Assembly (NCBI GenBank): GCA_014529385.2
Contig: CM043959.1
Coordinates: 16,679,309 to 16,743,308, forward strand
Source: Adiantum capillus-veneris
Taxonomy: Eukaryota > Streptophyta > Polypodiopsida > Polypodiales > Pteridaceae
Length of the DNA stretch: 64,000 bases
Reading direction: 5' to 3'
In this document: piece after piece, positions 42,481 through 53,252 of the stretch
Numbering within the stretch: position 1 is the stretch's first letter
How the letters are laid out: every line of letters starts with the position of its first letter
Made by a program: the position numbers and the translations under genes
The notes under the pieces: generated by a model
Database searches by the model: none
What the model was told of the DNA's origin: nothing
What the model saw: the letters and a program-made list of their open reading frames with translations, nothing else

Positions 42481-43439
42481 AGAGCTTGAACACTTTGGTT
42501 AGGGAAAAATCGAAACTATGTCCAAAACCGTGACCATTTTTTCACAATTTTCTCAAATTGTCAGTTTTAGACACCCTAACTTCCGGATGACTTTTGAGGC
42601 CTTAAACGACGTTTTTTTGAACGATGACTGACAATGAATGACCCAAAGGGTCTTTAATTGTTGTTCAAGGGTCACAATGAATTTTGTAGAGCTACTTTGT
42701 AGCTTTGTTTTGATAAAAAAGAGTTTTTTGAATCCAATATTGGTAGCTCAAGTTATGGCCAAAACAGTCAATCTGTGCGCGGAGACTTCGTATGCTCAGA
42801 ATTGCTCCAAACTTTAATTGTAGACTCTCCTTGATGTACTCTTACCACTCCAAGTCTCAATTTGTAATTCTGACACTTTTAGAAAAGTCTTTTAGTCCTA
42901 TTTTTTGTTTGATTTCTTGCAACTTACTAGAGAGGTTGGTCTCTAGGCCTATTTTGTGGATGGCAAACAATTTTATGAGCTCATATGCAAGTTTTGACTC
43001 CAAGTTTGGCACTTGAGACATCATACGTGTATGATGTCTTTTGTGCCACATTGAAGTGACTTATATCCCAGTGATTCTTTATCACTTAAGAAAATCTCAG
43101 TAACTTTCAAAATTCAATTTGAACACTTTTTGTGCAAGTTATGGTCAATACAAGCATGAACCTTGCCCAATTTTTTTCTTTTGGCACTTTTTAGCCCAAA
43201 TGTGATCCAAATGCAATGAAATTTTGGCTAGGGACTTCTTTTATGCTCTACATTAGGAAGGGAATGGAGTATAGGAGGGCCTCTTATTTGGCAGTTTAAG
43301 GAAATACTTAAACTTAAGCCAAGTTTGACCAAGCCTAAAAGAGAGGGCAAAAAGGCCTATGTTGAGATTTTTTAAAATACCATTGTATATTTTGTATTTG
43401 AAAATAGGCTATTTTAATCCAAAAGAGGGTGGGTAACTG
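42481..43439. other. No gene recognised
   Basis: AT-rich with no recognisable protein. Short frames at 42792-43051 on both strands look random. Confidence 0.5.
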
Positions 43440-44066
43440 AATTTTAAAATGTCTTTTTTCCATCTCTCTCCTCTCTCTCTAACATATAAAACACTCTCTC
43501 TCACTTAGTTCTCATTAAAAGAAGCACTTTTCAGCTCTCCCTACAACAAAAGCAGATTTTCTCACTGCATTCTCTCTCTAAAACATGAGCAAACTCTCTT
43601 TCTGTCCTCCCCTTTTCTCTCTTTGTCACTTCCACCTCCCAATCATTAAGAGGACATTCTATGTTGCCTACATCTGACAAAAAATGTAGATCCTCTAAGG
43701 TTGCAGATCTACTCTCTCTCCCACTCTCTTCCTTTAATGTCTTTCTCTCTCTCTCTCTCTCCCACTCCCTCTCTCCCTCTCTCTCTCTCTCTCTCATGAT
43801 TCTCCCACTCCAACTCCATACGAGAGTAATGGAAAACTACATTACCTCTGTGCGCAACAACATTTCTCTCTCTAAAGCTCTCACGATCAACATTTTGAAT
43901 TCAAAGGAGATTGAGCTACACTCCCTCTCTTTCTTTCCTCCACAACATAAACCTTTTCTACTATCTCTGAGTATTCTCCACTTTTTCCCTCCGTAGCCAG
44001 CTTTCCTTGCTTGCAATAGTCATCATTACACATTCTCTCTCTAATTTGCTAGATTAGCTAACAAAC
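43440..44066 (+). promoter_or_regulatory. TATA box and CT-rich 5' leader
   Basis: CATATAAAAC (about 43483-43492) is a good TATA box. It is followed by 570 bp of strongly pyrimidine-rich DNA with several (CT)n runs (the longest 43744-43795), ending at an ATG that opens a protein-like frame. CT-rich leaders are common at plant gene starts. The arrangement suggests a host promoter, now leading into retroelement sequence. Confidence 0.45.
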
Positions 44067-44365
44067 ATGTCATTCAATTGCCCTCCACTGCAAGACATTA
44101 CTAATAGGCCAAAACGATATCTATTAAATGTTGATTTGGAGTAGGAGTACGCTATTGTTTGACTTGGCACATCAAATCCCAATGCTTCAAATCGGCTACA
44201 AAGCATTGGGTGCAAGGCGATCAACTTATGGGTTGATGGCCACATTGACCCTGGTGATCCAACAACCAATGCACCACTACCCTTTCGTGATGTCACTCAG
44301 CTTCTGCGTTTTATTGGAGATGGAAGAGACAGACTGTTTGGCTGTTGTTGGAGATTGTATTCAAC
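44067..44365 (+). pseudogene. Unrecognised exon-like frame fused to RT
   Basis: ATG at 44067 opens MSFNCPPLQDITNRPKRYLL, then NVDLE, a TAG, EYAIV, a [43 protein letters not shown] and [20 protein letters not shown], then [10 protein letters not shown]. The composition is that of a globular protein. The two stops fit CAG to TAG and TGG or CGA to TGA. The same frame continues without a break into the RT ([10 protein letters not shown]). I do not recognise the family; it is not part of any RT I know. It may be the first exon of a host gene captured by, or disrupted by, the retroelement. Confidence 0.4.
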
Positions 44366-45325
44366 TTTTTTCTTTAATCGAAAGAAGGATGGTACTCTAC
44401 ATCTTTGTATTGATTATTGTGGATTGAACGAGGTAACAATCAAGAATAAGTATGAAATACCAAGGATTGATGAACTTCTTGACCAATTACATAGAGCTTC
44501 TATCTTCACAAAAATTGATCTTAAGTCAGGGTATTACCAAATCCAAATCAAGGAGGAGGATATACCAAAGACATGATTTAATACTCGTTTTGGATATGAA
44601 TTTATTGTTATGCCTTTTGGACTTACAAATGCTCCTGCAACTTTTAATTGTCTCATAAACGATGTGTTTCGAGAGCATCTTGATGATTTTGTTATTGTCT
44701 TCTTTGATGATATCGTGGTTTACTCAAGAAACAGAGAAGAACACAAACAACATGTGCGATGAGTACTTGAACTTATTCGTCAAAATCAATTTTATGCTAA
44801 ACGTAGCAAATGCACCTTCTTCATTGACAAGGTGGAATATTTATTTTATTCAAGGATAGTGTTTCTACTAATCCAAGTAAGATTGAAACTGTTATAGATT
44901 GGCCTACACCAAAATCAATACGAGAAGTACGTGGCTTTCTTGGTTTAACAATATGGTATCGTGCATTTATTCAAGGATACGCTAAGATTGCATCTCCATT
45001 GACTAATACACTTAAGAAGGCTAAAGTATTTACTTGGAATGAACATGCTCAAGCTAGTTTTGAGAAACTCAAGAAGCTTTGATAAATACTCCAATACTAC
45101 AACTTCCAGACTTCTCAAATACATTCACTATGCACAAATGCAAGTGGACAAGCAATCGGTGGCGTTTTGTCTCAAGAAGGAAAAACAGTAGCTTATGAAT
45201 CTCGTAAGTTACATATACATGAGTTAAATTATCCTACGCATGACTTGGAATTATTGACTGTTGTGCATGCTCTTAAAGTATGGTGACATTATCTTCTTGG
45301 AAGGAGATTTAAACTACATACCGAT
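44366..45325 (+). mobile_element. Chromovirus-type RT and start of RNase H (plus half)
   Basis: The frame begins exactly at [20 protein letters not shown] and continues [30 protein letters not shown], a TGA, then [20 protein letters not shown]. The catalytic box is FFDDIVVYS (about 44705). Connection sequence follows in shifting frames to GRRFKLHTD at 45325, inside RNase H, where a MITE is inserted. At least one stop and several frame changes are present. Everything upstream of KKDG (fingers, protease, gag) is absent on this strand. Confidence 0.85.
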
Positions 45326-45575
45326 TACTCGGGGGGTTCACTATGTGTAAAACTACCATATCACATGTGTTCAAGACATGTTTATAAAACCCCTTATCTG
45401 TGAATTTTGTTAAAAATATGATGTACCTTTTTTTTAAAATCTGTAAGTTTTTTTCAAATTTGAAAAAGTAATACCCTTCTGTATATATATTTCTGTAAGT
45501 TTCAAGAACTTTGAATACCCTTCTATTGAACTCATGTGATAGGTTACATTTTTATTAGGTGACCTCCTCGGGATT
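45326..45575. mobile_element. MITE-like insertion (250 bp) splitting RNase H
   Basis: Removing 45326-45575 together with one copy of the flanking GAT (45323-45325 and 45576-45578) restores the coding sequence HTDHKNLKW of the RNase H exactly. The ends are imperfect inverted repeats of about 50 bp: left CGGGGGGTTCACTAT ... TATCACATGTGTTCAA; right, reverse complement, CCGAGGAGGTCACCT ... TATCACATGAGTTCAA. The interior is AT-rich and non-coding. A 3 bp duplication is consistent with PIF/Harbinger-type elements, but the ends do not let me assign a superfamily. Confidence 0.85.
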
Positions 45576-45578
45576 GAT

Positions 45579-46190
45579 CATAAAAACCTGAAGTGGATCT
45601 ACACCCAATCTGACCTTAATATGCGGTAACAAAGATGGATGGATTTGTTATGCGAATATGATTTTGAAATCAAATATAAAATCTGGGAAGAAAAATCTTG
45701 TGGCCGTTGCCTTAAGCAAGAAGAGTATTGTTAGTGGGGATGGCACAGCCTCTAATACCTCTTTAATTGACCTTATTCAAGAAAGTATGTCTCATGACCC
45801 GTATTACATAAGAATCCAATACTTGATGAACTTAAATAATTGTATGGAGAAGCAAGAGAGGCAAATTAAAGGCTTCCACATCAAGGGCAATGACCTTTAC
45901 TTTGGTAACCGTCTTTGTATTCCAAATCAAGGTGGAGTCAAACTTCAAATATTACAAGAAGCTCATGATATACCTATAGCAGGACACCCAGGATACATTA
46001 AGACTTAGTCTACTGTAAGGAAGAGTTTCTTTTGGCCAGGAATAAAGCGTGATGTTTGGAACTATGTTACAAGATGTTTAACATGTCAACGTATTAAAAC
46101 TGAACAAATTTGGTATCCCCGTAAGCTTCAACCTATAAATGCTCCACAAAATAAAATGGGAATGCATATCCATGGATTTTATTACAGGAC
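45579..46190 (+). mobile_element. RNase H end and integrase zinc module (plus half)
   Basis: DHKNLKWIYTQSDLNMR continues the RNase H, then a stop and WMDLLCEYDFEIKYK. The integrase zinc module is LQEAHDIPIAGHPGYIKT, then a TAG, FFWPGIKRDVWNYVTRCLTC. It breaks off in the integrase core after WECISMDFITGL near 46190, where minus-strand sequence begins. Confidence 0.8.
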
Positions 46191-46194
46191 TTTG

Positions 46195-48037
46195 TGCACT
46201 CCATGGAGAAACGTTGGTTCTAATGAAGCTTTGTTCAAGAAGTTGAGTTAGTTTCTCCTTGAGCTCCACAAATTCAAGTACCAACATTTTGTATGGTCTA
46301 CGAGCAACTGGTTGAGCTCCCAGAGTAAGCTCTATAGCATGATCAGCATCACGCTTGGGCGGTAACTGTGAAAGTTCTTTGATAAATACATCATCAAATT
46401 TTGTTATCCATTTGAGTTTTGGTAAATCTAGCTTCTTCTCCTTAGGGTTAAGCTTTACTATGTAAACCCTTTCATTCTTCCTATGACCGTTCATAAGTTT
46501 GGTAAAGTTCCCTAATTTGAGTCTAGGATTTTCTCATTTTCCAGTAACTGTAACCCTAGAGTTTTGGTCATTTTTGAAAGTCAATGAAGCGTCTTTACAA
46601 TGTATGTGAGCATCATTGGCCTTCATCCAATCCATTTCTAGGATTCCATCATAGATCCCTATGGGTAAGACTCTGAAGTTTGCAGAAGTATTATGACCAT
46701 CCAAAACAAAATTCAAGCTACCCACTGAAGTAGAAGATTTAACCTTCCTACACGCAGCTAATTCCACTGTAAGGTCTGTATCAAGGTGTTTAGGCAGAAT
46801 GAGATTTTTGATGCACCTAGGAGATATGAAAGAATGCTACTCCCTGAATTGATCAATAAGGTAGAATGGTTACCTTAATTCTCCATTGGGGTTTGAATTA
46901 CTAGAAATTGTTCATTCACTCCTTGATGTTCAATTGTAGCATGAACATATGCGTTAGCCTGATTTCCTTCACCTCTAGCCCCTTGAGCTCTGTTAACTTG
47001 AGATCTTCCTTGAGGTCTTTGATTTTGGACGAGGTTGATGATTAACATTTCCATTGTTGTTATTGTTGGTAGGTGGTCCATTCCAGACAAAAGGTCAATT
47101 ACCATGCCTAAAGTTTCCTTGGTTTTGAGGTTATCTTTGGTTTTGGTTAAAAGTTTGCTGATTGAAGTTCCTCTAAATTGTAGATGGTCTAGGTCTGAAA
47201 TTTCCAGAATTCCAATTTGGAAATATTGCCCACCCATCTTGTGAGGCTTGAATTATTAAATAGACAATTCTTGGACTGATGACTAGGATCAAGACAAGTG
47301 TAACACAAGTGATCTTGTCTGGCCTTCATATGTAATAAATTGTCTTTTCTTTGCTGTGGATTTCCAGACCTTTGTTCCTCCTCGGGACGAGGCCTTTTGA
47401 TTTCACAAACAGGAGCAGGTTATGGTTTTCTCTTTTTGATAGTGGATAACTCTATTTCAATGGGTTGTCTACATCAAGGACATTGGTAAGACGAAGTCTC
47501 TTGAGTTTAGTTTAGTCTTCATAGGATTATGTAACCCTGACACAAATCGAGCTACCTCGACCTCTTGAGTCATCTCTGTTGAAGCATACTTGACAAGGGT
47601 CAAAAAATGTTGCTAATATGATTCCAGATCTCTGGTTCCTTGAGTATAGTCAACAAACTCATTTATACGGTCTACATGATAAACTTTGTTTTGATAGTTA
47701 CTTTTGAGCTGGGTTTTAAGATAATTCCAAGTTGCAGCATTAGGATCAACATTGTTTTTTGTGCGATGGTATCTCCACCAATGCTTGGCTATTTTCTCTA
47801 GTTTGACTTAGCAATGACAGCTTTGTTTATTGCAGAAGATGAATGAGCCAAATCAAAGTAGTCGTCCATGCGTTCAATCCAATCTTCAAGAACTTTGCAT
47901 AAATCTTTGCCTTCCCCGCTAAAATTTCTAGGTTGAGACTTGCGGAGCATAGCATCGATGTCTCTATCAATGATGGTGGGTTGAGGAATGATATGTGCAA
48001 TTACGCTAGCAGCAGCCGCATTTTCTCTAGGAGACAT
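46195..48037 (-). mobile_element. Chromovirus-type gag, protease and first part of RT (minus half)
   Basis: ATG at 48037 opens MSPRENAAAASVIAHIIPQP, then RKSQPRNFSGEGKDLCKV. The gag core is full of stops. The CCHC knuckle CYTCLDPSHQSKNC is near 47305-47265. The protease active site reads INSGSSILS (Asp to Asn) near 46840, with the body VLPIGIYDGILEMDWMKAND. The RT fingers follow: LPPKRDADHAIELTLGAQPV and FIRTNVSPWSA, ending near 46200. That is exactly where the missing segment would continue with the KKDG motif found at the start of the plus half. Expressed, it would make particle and protease; this copy is dead. Confidence 0.8.
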
Positions 48038-48261
48038 GGTACCTTACTACACCATATCAACCAAGGTCACACTTAGTATAATATTCTAATCCGCTCGAAC
48101 TCCTTTTAGCCAATTAAAATAGATCGTTGAGAATAAGATAATCAAGAGAGTAGGAGAAATAATAACAAATAAATTAATCTAATTTCTATATCACAAAACT
48201 CTTGGGTTCCAAAAAGTCTACAAAGTGTCTTGAAAGTTTCTAATAGATTCTAATGGCTCTA

Positions 48262-48682
48262 TGTGGGACTCATGTCTAACTTCACTATCCTATCTTATTG
48301 CAGTATTAGCGAGAATCACGATTAATTTGTCAAACCATGGGATGAAGCTGACTCGACTAGTGCATAGAGGCTACAAGAGGTTGTCAATCTCTTGGAAAAC
48401 AACTAACAACTCGCATCTAACTCAAGCTACACTCAAGTGACTGAAATCACCAAAAGCCAATCGCTCATTGGCAAGCAAATCACATCTGTTACAACATCAA
48501 ATGACATCCAAACGTAACGAAACTTCTAGGACAAGTTTATAAGACCTAAGCACACATGCCTATGGCCTCAAACCCCACTTTCAGTCAAGTTCCAAAATCG
48601 CAATTATTAACAGCAGTGGATTTTTGACCTAGTCGTTTTCGATCCAGAATGCATCTAAATGCTTCGCAATGATGCCCCAATA
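48262..48682 (-). mobile_element. LTR of Ty3/gypsy family X, copy 3
   Basis: The minus strand starts TATTGGGGCATCATTGC at 48682 and stays collinear with 23258-23680 to GTCCCACA near 48262. It lies 225 bp upstream of the gag ATG at 48037, in the correct position for the 5' LTR of the minus element. However, a purine-like tract (GCATAGGTAGGG) precedes it, as for the other two copies, which normally marks a 3' LTR. No clear primer-binding site is seen below 48262. Confidence 0.72.
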
Positions 48683-48740
48683 CCCTACCTATGCCTAGTT
48701 TTTGTTTTAAAAGTGTAAATTCCTAGTTATGATGAAATTA

Positions 48741-49179
48741 GGCCGCGGGTCGGCGACCCAAAAGCTATGAAATACTGTGAATGGCTTACGTCAATGCGTA
48801 GAGCTCTTACCTGCGATTGAAATACAACAAACACATTCTCAATGTGAAAACCGGAGAGGGAGTAGGAAGCGCGAGAAGGAGAGAAGTGAGCGCTGTTAGC
48901 TCACGCTGTGTATTTCTTATCCAAAACTTATAAAAACTTACAAAAATTGGCTTTTATACCTTAGCCAAGGTTTTTGGGTGGTCAAAAGTAATACTCTGGA
49001 GTTCTACCAAAGATGGGAATTGAATGGCTGATACAATCTAGAAGCTTGTAGCCCCAGCTCATTAATTACAAGGTTTATCAAGAAAACACGAGTTACAATA
49101 TTCTTGATTTATCAAAATAATAATTATTTTTATAAGGAGAACTCCGAAAAATGGTGTCCACGTTAGCTTAATGGTAACA
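48741..49179 (-). mobile_element. 3' LTR of the TGTTAC-type element
   Basis: The minus strand begins TGTTACCATTAAGCTAACG at 49179 and contains a TATA box (GTATAAAAGCC, 48948-48958 region). It ends near GACCCGCGGCC (48741). It shares the TATA region and the terminal GTCGCCGACCCGC block with the LTR at 32163-32965. The adjacent purine tract makes it a 3' LTR of the element lying at higher coordinates. Confidence 0.75.
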
Positions 49180-49196
49180 TTCCCCCCCTCCTCGCC
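49180..49196 (-). promoter_or_regulatory. Polypurine tract
   Basis: GGCGAGGAGGGGGGGAA on the minus strand, immediately before the TGTTACC LTR start. Confidence 0.8.
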
Positions 49197-50119
49197 TGTG
49201 TCGTCCCTTGACACAGCTTTATGGGCTGAAGTAATCTTCGGGTTGACGACGAGCAAGGCGGTTCTTCAGTGCTTCCAGTGCTTTTTCATATCTGAGTTTG
49301 CGTTCTTTTTCTGGAACTTGCAAAAACTGGATGGTGACTTTGTTTTTGAGTTCTACTGCCGAGTAGCCTACACATCTAGAAGTGAGGTTGCTTATCACCG
49401 GCGCAAATATCTTCGTTCGCCAGGTGAAAAAGCCAATGTAGAAGGCCTCCTCAAAAGCTAGCATATTGTGCAAGGACATAAACATGCATCCGGCTACCCA
49501 CTTAGATCATAGCAGAAGCCTTTGTTTCCTTCCAAAAATGAGAGCCATGGGGCTCCTGTCTGCTCAGGATCATTGAAGACTTGTATGCAAGTAAGTAGCA
49601 TCCTGCAGATTTTGTAAAGCATTGCGCAGGAGAGATCTGGAAGACTTTTGAAGAATGTCATGGCGCCCGTTAGGGTTTTCATCATGTATTCTTCTGTTGC
49701 TTGACCTCTCTCGGGAGATGGCAGCCTGGGAAAGTCTAGCTATGTTGGCCGCTTCTTTTGCAGTGCTTCGTGTGCTTGCCATGTCCTTACTCGAGGTACA
49801 GGACAAAATGTTGGATCTTTCTGTATGGATGCAGGTGCTCTCGTGAATAGAATCAAGTATCTTGGATTCTTGTTCAACCAGCTTAGCCGCCACTTCGGGT
49901 GGTCTTGATCTGCGCCATCTTCTTGCATATCTCGGTATAATCTTTCCTTTACCTGTAAGAGTTCAACCTTGATGAGAGGGTATGGCAGGGATTGTTGGTG
50001 CCATTGAGCATTGATTTGATTGGGAGTGAGCTGTGTGACGTTGACAGAGTGTAAAACTCTCAACTCCCAATCCATAGCTGCCTTCCACTGCTCATCTACC
50101 TCCAAGGCAATCTTCTCCT
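49197..50119 (-). other. 3' untranslated or decayed part of the TGTTAC-type element
   Basis: Short minus frames (for example 49219-49485, 49570-49893) hold no recognisable domain and are broken by stops. The sequence connects the coiled-coil ORF to the polypurine tract, so it belongs to the same element. Confidence 0.4.
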
Positions 50120-51110
50120 TTAGTGCATCAGCACTGTGTCTTCCTCTGTAACTTTGATTTGAAAATCTTCTTCCCTACTCGGCTCTGCTGTAGACTGCGT
50201 CTCAAAGTCATCAAATGAGACCGAGGGGATTTCCACTTGGGGCGGCTCTGAAGTCCCTGCCTCCTCCTGTATATCTGGCTTTCCATCTCTGAGGAGTTGG
50301 TTTACTCTTTTCAATTCTGCAATCTCTTTAAGAAGCTCCTCCTCTCTTTGAACCCGCATGAGCGCCAGGTCTCTGCGTTGTGACTGCTCCAGCTTCAACT
50401 CCAGCTCTAAATCGTTGTTTTTCTTCTCAAGTGCTTTATACACCTCATCTGCTCCCTTGATCGAGGCCATAGTTGGATTTTCTCTTAATTGCCGCAAGAA
50501 AGTGGCATGATCATTAGTCCTTTGTTCCGAATACTGCAGTGATGCGTTTGCTATATCTAATTGTACTTGAATCTTTTGAGCGGACAGAGAGGTGGTGAGA
50601 AGTTCATTTGTCACTTCTGTCAACTGCTCATCTTTCACTTTGCAGGCATCAGATAGCTTAGTCAGGAGGTCACCCAACTCCTCCATTTCCTTCTGTTGGC
50701 TGTCCTTGGCTATCTGATGTCATTCTGCTTCAGTCCTTAGCTCTTGTAACTGTCTTTGGAGATCTGTAATAGTAGCCATTCTGTTGTCAAGCTTGCCTTG
50801 AAGAGCCTCGATGACCATTTCTAACTCTTTGGCTTTAGTACTACGGTTAAAGGCTGTTGAGCGGAGTTTCTCCGTCATGATATGCATCTGCCTTGCATAC
50901 TCGTTCACTTGTAGAATGACTTCATCATTGGACTGCCACTCCTCTTCTCTTGCTAGTTCAGATGTGCAGGCAGCCTCTTGTGTTGCTTCCTGCTGTGTTG
51001 TTATTGCTGGTGTTTCTATAGAGGTGGTTACTTCCTGGCCATCCTGAGGTTTTGAAACCTTGACAGTTTCTAGCTGAGTGGAAACAACTTGTGTGTAAGG
51101 TCTCTGACCC
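50120..51110 (-). pseudogene. Coiled-coil protein of the TGTTAC-type element (one in-frame stop)
   Basis: One minus frame runs from TQLETVKVSKPQDGQEVTT (about 51090) through ELAREEEWQSNDEVILQVNE, MEELGDLLTKLSDACKVKDE and ALEKKNNDLELELKLEQSQR to TEEDTVLMH and a stop at 50120. A single stop (50720) breaks it. Heptad-like spacing of Leu, Ile and Val in Glu/Lys/Gln-rich sequence predicts long coiled coils between roughly 50890 and 50300. No retroelement domain is recognised. It lies between ORF 53743-55488 and the 3' LTR, so it may be the second part of that protein or a captured host segment. Confidence 0.5.
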
Positions 51111-51239
51111 GATCACAAGAGCACCCTTGTACCACGAAATGAATACAATGAAATAAGTTACTATTTTTAGCAGTTTTCCAGATTTCGTCAGTGCCATGAT
51201 GTTTAGAATGTTATAAAGCTTCAAAATGTGAATTAAAAT

Positions 51240-52650
51240 AATTTTAATGAAAAATTTCCAAAAATAGTAAGTTCTTGGTCACCCGAACCGTCCAGTCTCG
51301 ACCGTCTTGAAAATCTGCACCCGTACGCCGAATTTGAAAAAAATGCATTTTCGGACCCCTTGGGCTGCTAAATATGGCAGATACTCGGGCCAGTACGCCT
51401 TAGTTAGAGCTTCGTATGGCAATTTATGGCATCAAAATCCGATTCGTATGGCCCGTTTTAGCCTAAAACCAAATTTCCTAAAAATTGTCCGGGAGGCACT
51501 GGGGGCCCAGGACTGTGTGGGAACAGGTCCCAGGCCACTCCAGATCAGCTTTAGCAGCTAGGGGGCGCCCTCTTGCTTTGTGGGAGTCTTGGGAAAGCTG
51601 CCAAGCTTGCAACTCAGTCTCAGAACTAGTTAACCAAGCCAACCTGACACTTGGTGGGCAGAGAACTCGACTTGCCATGCTTAACTGGAGAAGCTCCCAG
51701 ATGCATTTAGCAACCCAGATCGATTTTCAGCCTGTAGGAGCCTATTTAAAGACCTGCATACACACACACACACACACCTATGATCACACACACACACACA
51801 CACACTGTGCATACACACACACACCCACATACATTGGGAAGGTGCTGCCGGATCACACACCTATTGAAGAAGAAGCTAGGAGGGAGGTGTTGCCGAATTT
51901 TCATCTCAAGAAGCTCGATTAGATCAGAAAATCGAGAAGATTACCAGCTCTTAATCACGGTAATGACAATTTAATTAATGCCATCTGTAAATCTTTTTCT
52001 CTACCATCTAAATTCCTTGTCTATTATGCTTATTCCTAGTCGAAAATCTCTATGACTACTCTCTAAATTCTCCTTATTCGTACTCTATTATGTAATCATC
52101 ATTCCATAGCTGAATTATCAGCCATTCTTCACTCTCGATTAATGATTAGAGCATAATTATCAGAATCTTCTCTCTCTAGATAGCATAGTAATTAATCGGT
52201 AAGCTAGTATTTGTGCAGATTGAAGAGAATCACTATTGTAATCACTCATTAACATTGTAGCTTAATTGAATTCATTTCTCTTATGCATTAAGACATAATT
52301 AAGGAGAAATTAATCCGTCAATAAGTCTCTAAGAATTGGTTTTTCCTCACACATATGCATAGGGTAAATCTGCATCATCTAATTGCTAGGAAATAGTTTA
52401 ATCATACTTAATCCAATTCTCTGGTAATTCCAATAGTGAAATCCTAATTATTCTTGATCATGTAAGCCGAATAATTATCTTAGAGCCGGTTCCCATAGGA
52501 TTATGTGCCATCCTTAATGATTACTTTATGAAAGAAATCTAGACTCTCATATAGGAGGGATTAATTGATGTCACTAATCTACACATTGGACTGTTATGAT
52601 GCTGTGAACCTTAGCTCTTTCTCCAAGCTAATCATTTAAAGTAGTGAGAA
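51240..52650 (+). promoter_or_regulatory. Plus-strand promoter and leader: TATA box, (CA)n leader, AT-rich intron-like stretch
   Basis: CTATTTAAAG (51751-51760) is a TATA box. Downstream come (CA)n runs (51759-51776, 51785-51805, 51813-51824). A possible donor (CACGGTAATG, about 51957) is followed by 680 bp of AT-rich sequence typical of plant introns, up to an ATG at 52651. Together they look like the 5' end of a plus-strand transcription unit inserted into the minus element. Confidence 0.45.
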
Positions 52651-52791
52651 ATGGCCCCGGTTAAGAGGACGCGCTTCGGTGGTGCCCATGATCGCGAATC
52701 AGGAACGAGCAATGTCAACGGGAAGGGGAAGGCTCCCATGGATGAGCAAATACCGGCCATCTCACGGGCTATTGACGAAGAAATGGAAGAG
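52651..52791 (+). CDS. First coding exon of a plus-strand unit, unrecognised
   Basis: The 47-codon frame MAPVKRTRFGGAHDRESGTS, then NVNGKGKAPMDEQ, ends EEMEE directly at a GAG-GTAGGT donor site. A related frame at 63325-63429 (KRIRASHDHEARPSNRPTEE, then QQMADQSQ) also ends at a donor, CAG-GTGGGT. Shared layout and the KR-R, HD-E and SN residues suggest two copies of one multicopy unit. No domain is recognised. Confidence 0.4.
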
Positions 52792-53084
52792 GTAGGTCCC
52801 AATTTCTATTGAAGTTGTCTAATTAACATTGCATACGATTAGTTAGGAATGAACATATCCCCGAACATGTTGGAGAAATCCGACAGAAACCTCGGCATTG
52901 AATGCATAGTACATTTAAGTATAAAGTAGGAAAGAAATGATTGATGGGTATGCTGTTTGCAAGAGGAAAGAATGTTTGCTAGGGAAAATTTAGCTCGACA
53001 TGTTCATTTTATTTCCAATGTTGAATCAGTCCTGACCCCCCTACTGATCACAGGGGGCAGAGTTCCTCGTTAGAGCTCTTGAAT

Positions 53085-53200
53085 CCACGTCTTGCTTTCT
53101 ATGCGTTGGATACCCACGACTTGCTTTCTATGCGGTGGGAACCCACGTCTTGCTTTCTATGCGGTGGGAGTGTCCATGACGTGCTTTCTATGCGGTGGAC
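53085..53200. repeat. 29 bp minisatellite, four copies
   Basis: Units CCACGTCTTGCTTTCTATGC followed by GGTGGGA begin at about 53085, 53113, 53142 and 53171, each with one to four changes. They lie between the intron-like segment and a purine tract. Confidence 0.9.
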
Positions 53201-53252
53201 ATACCTAGTTGTATGGGCAGCTAGGCGACAACGGGAGGAGTGAACTCTCGCT

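Noticed and set aside
43531..43797. Arg/Glu-rich minus ORF
   Set aside because: Complement of the CT-rich leader.
49152..49166. TAGCTTAATGG, a perfect pol III A-box match
   Set aside because: No B box or tRNA fold follows within 100 bp, and it lies inside the first 30 bp of an LTR, so coincidence is the better explanation.
53085..53200. Four regularly spaced ~29 bp repeats, considered as a CRISPR array
   Set aside because: The units are contiguous with no unique spacers, and this is a plant nuclear sequence; it is a minisatellite.
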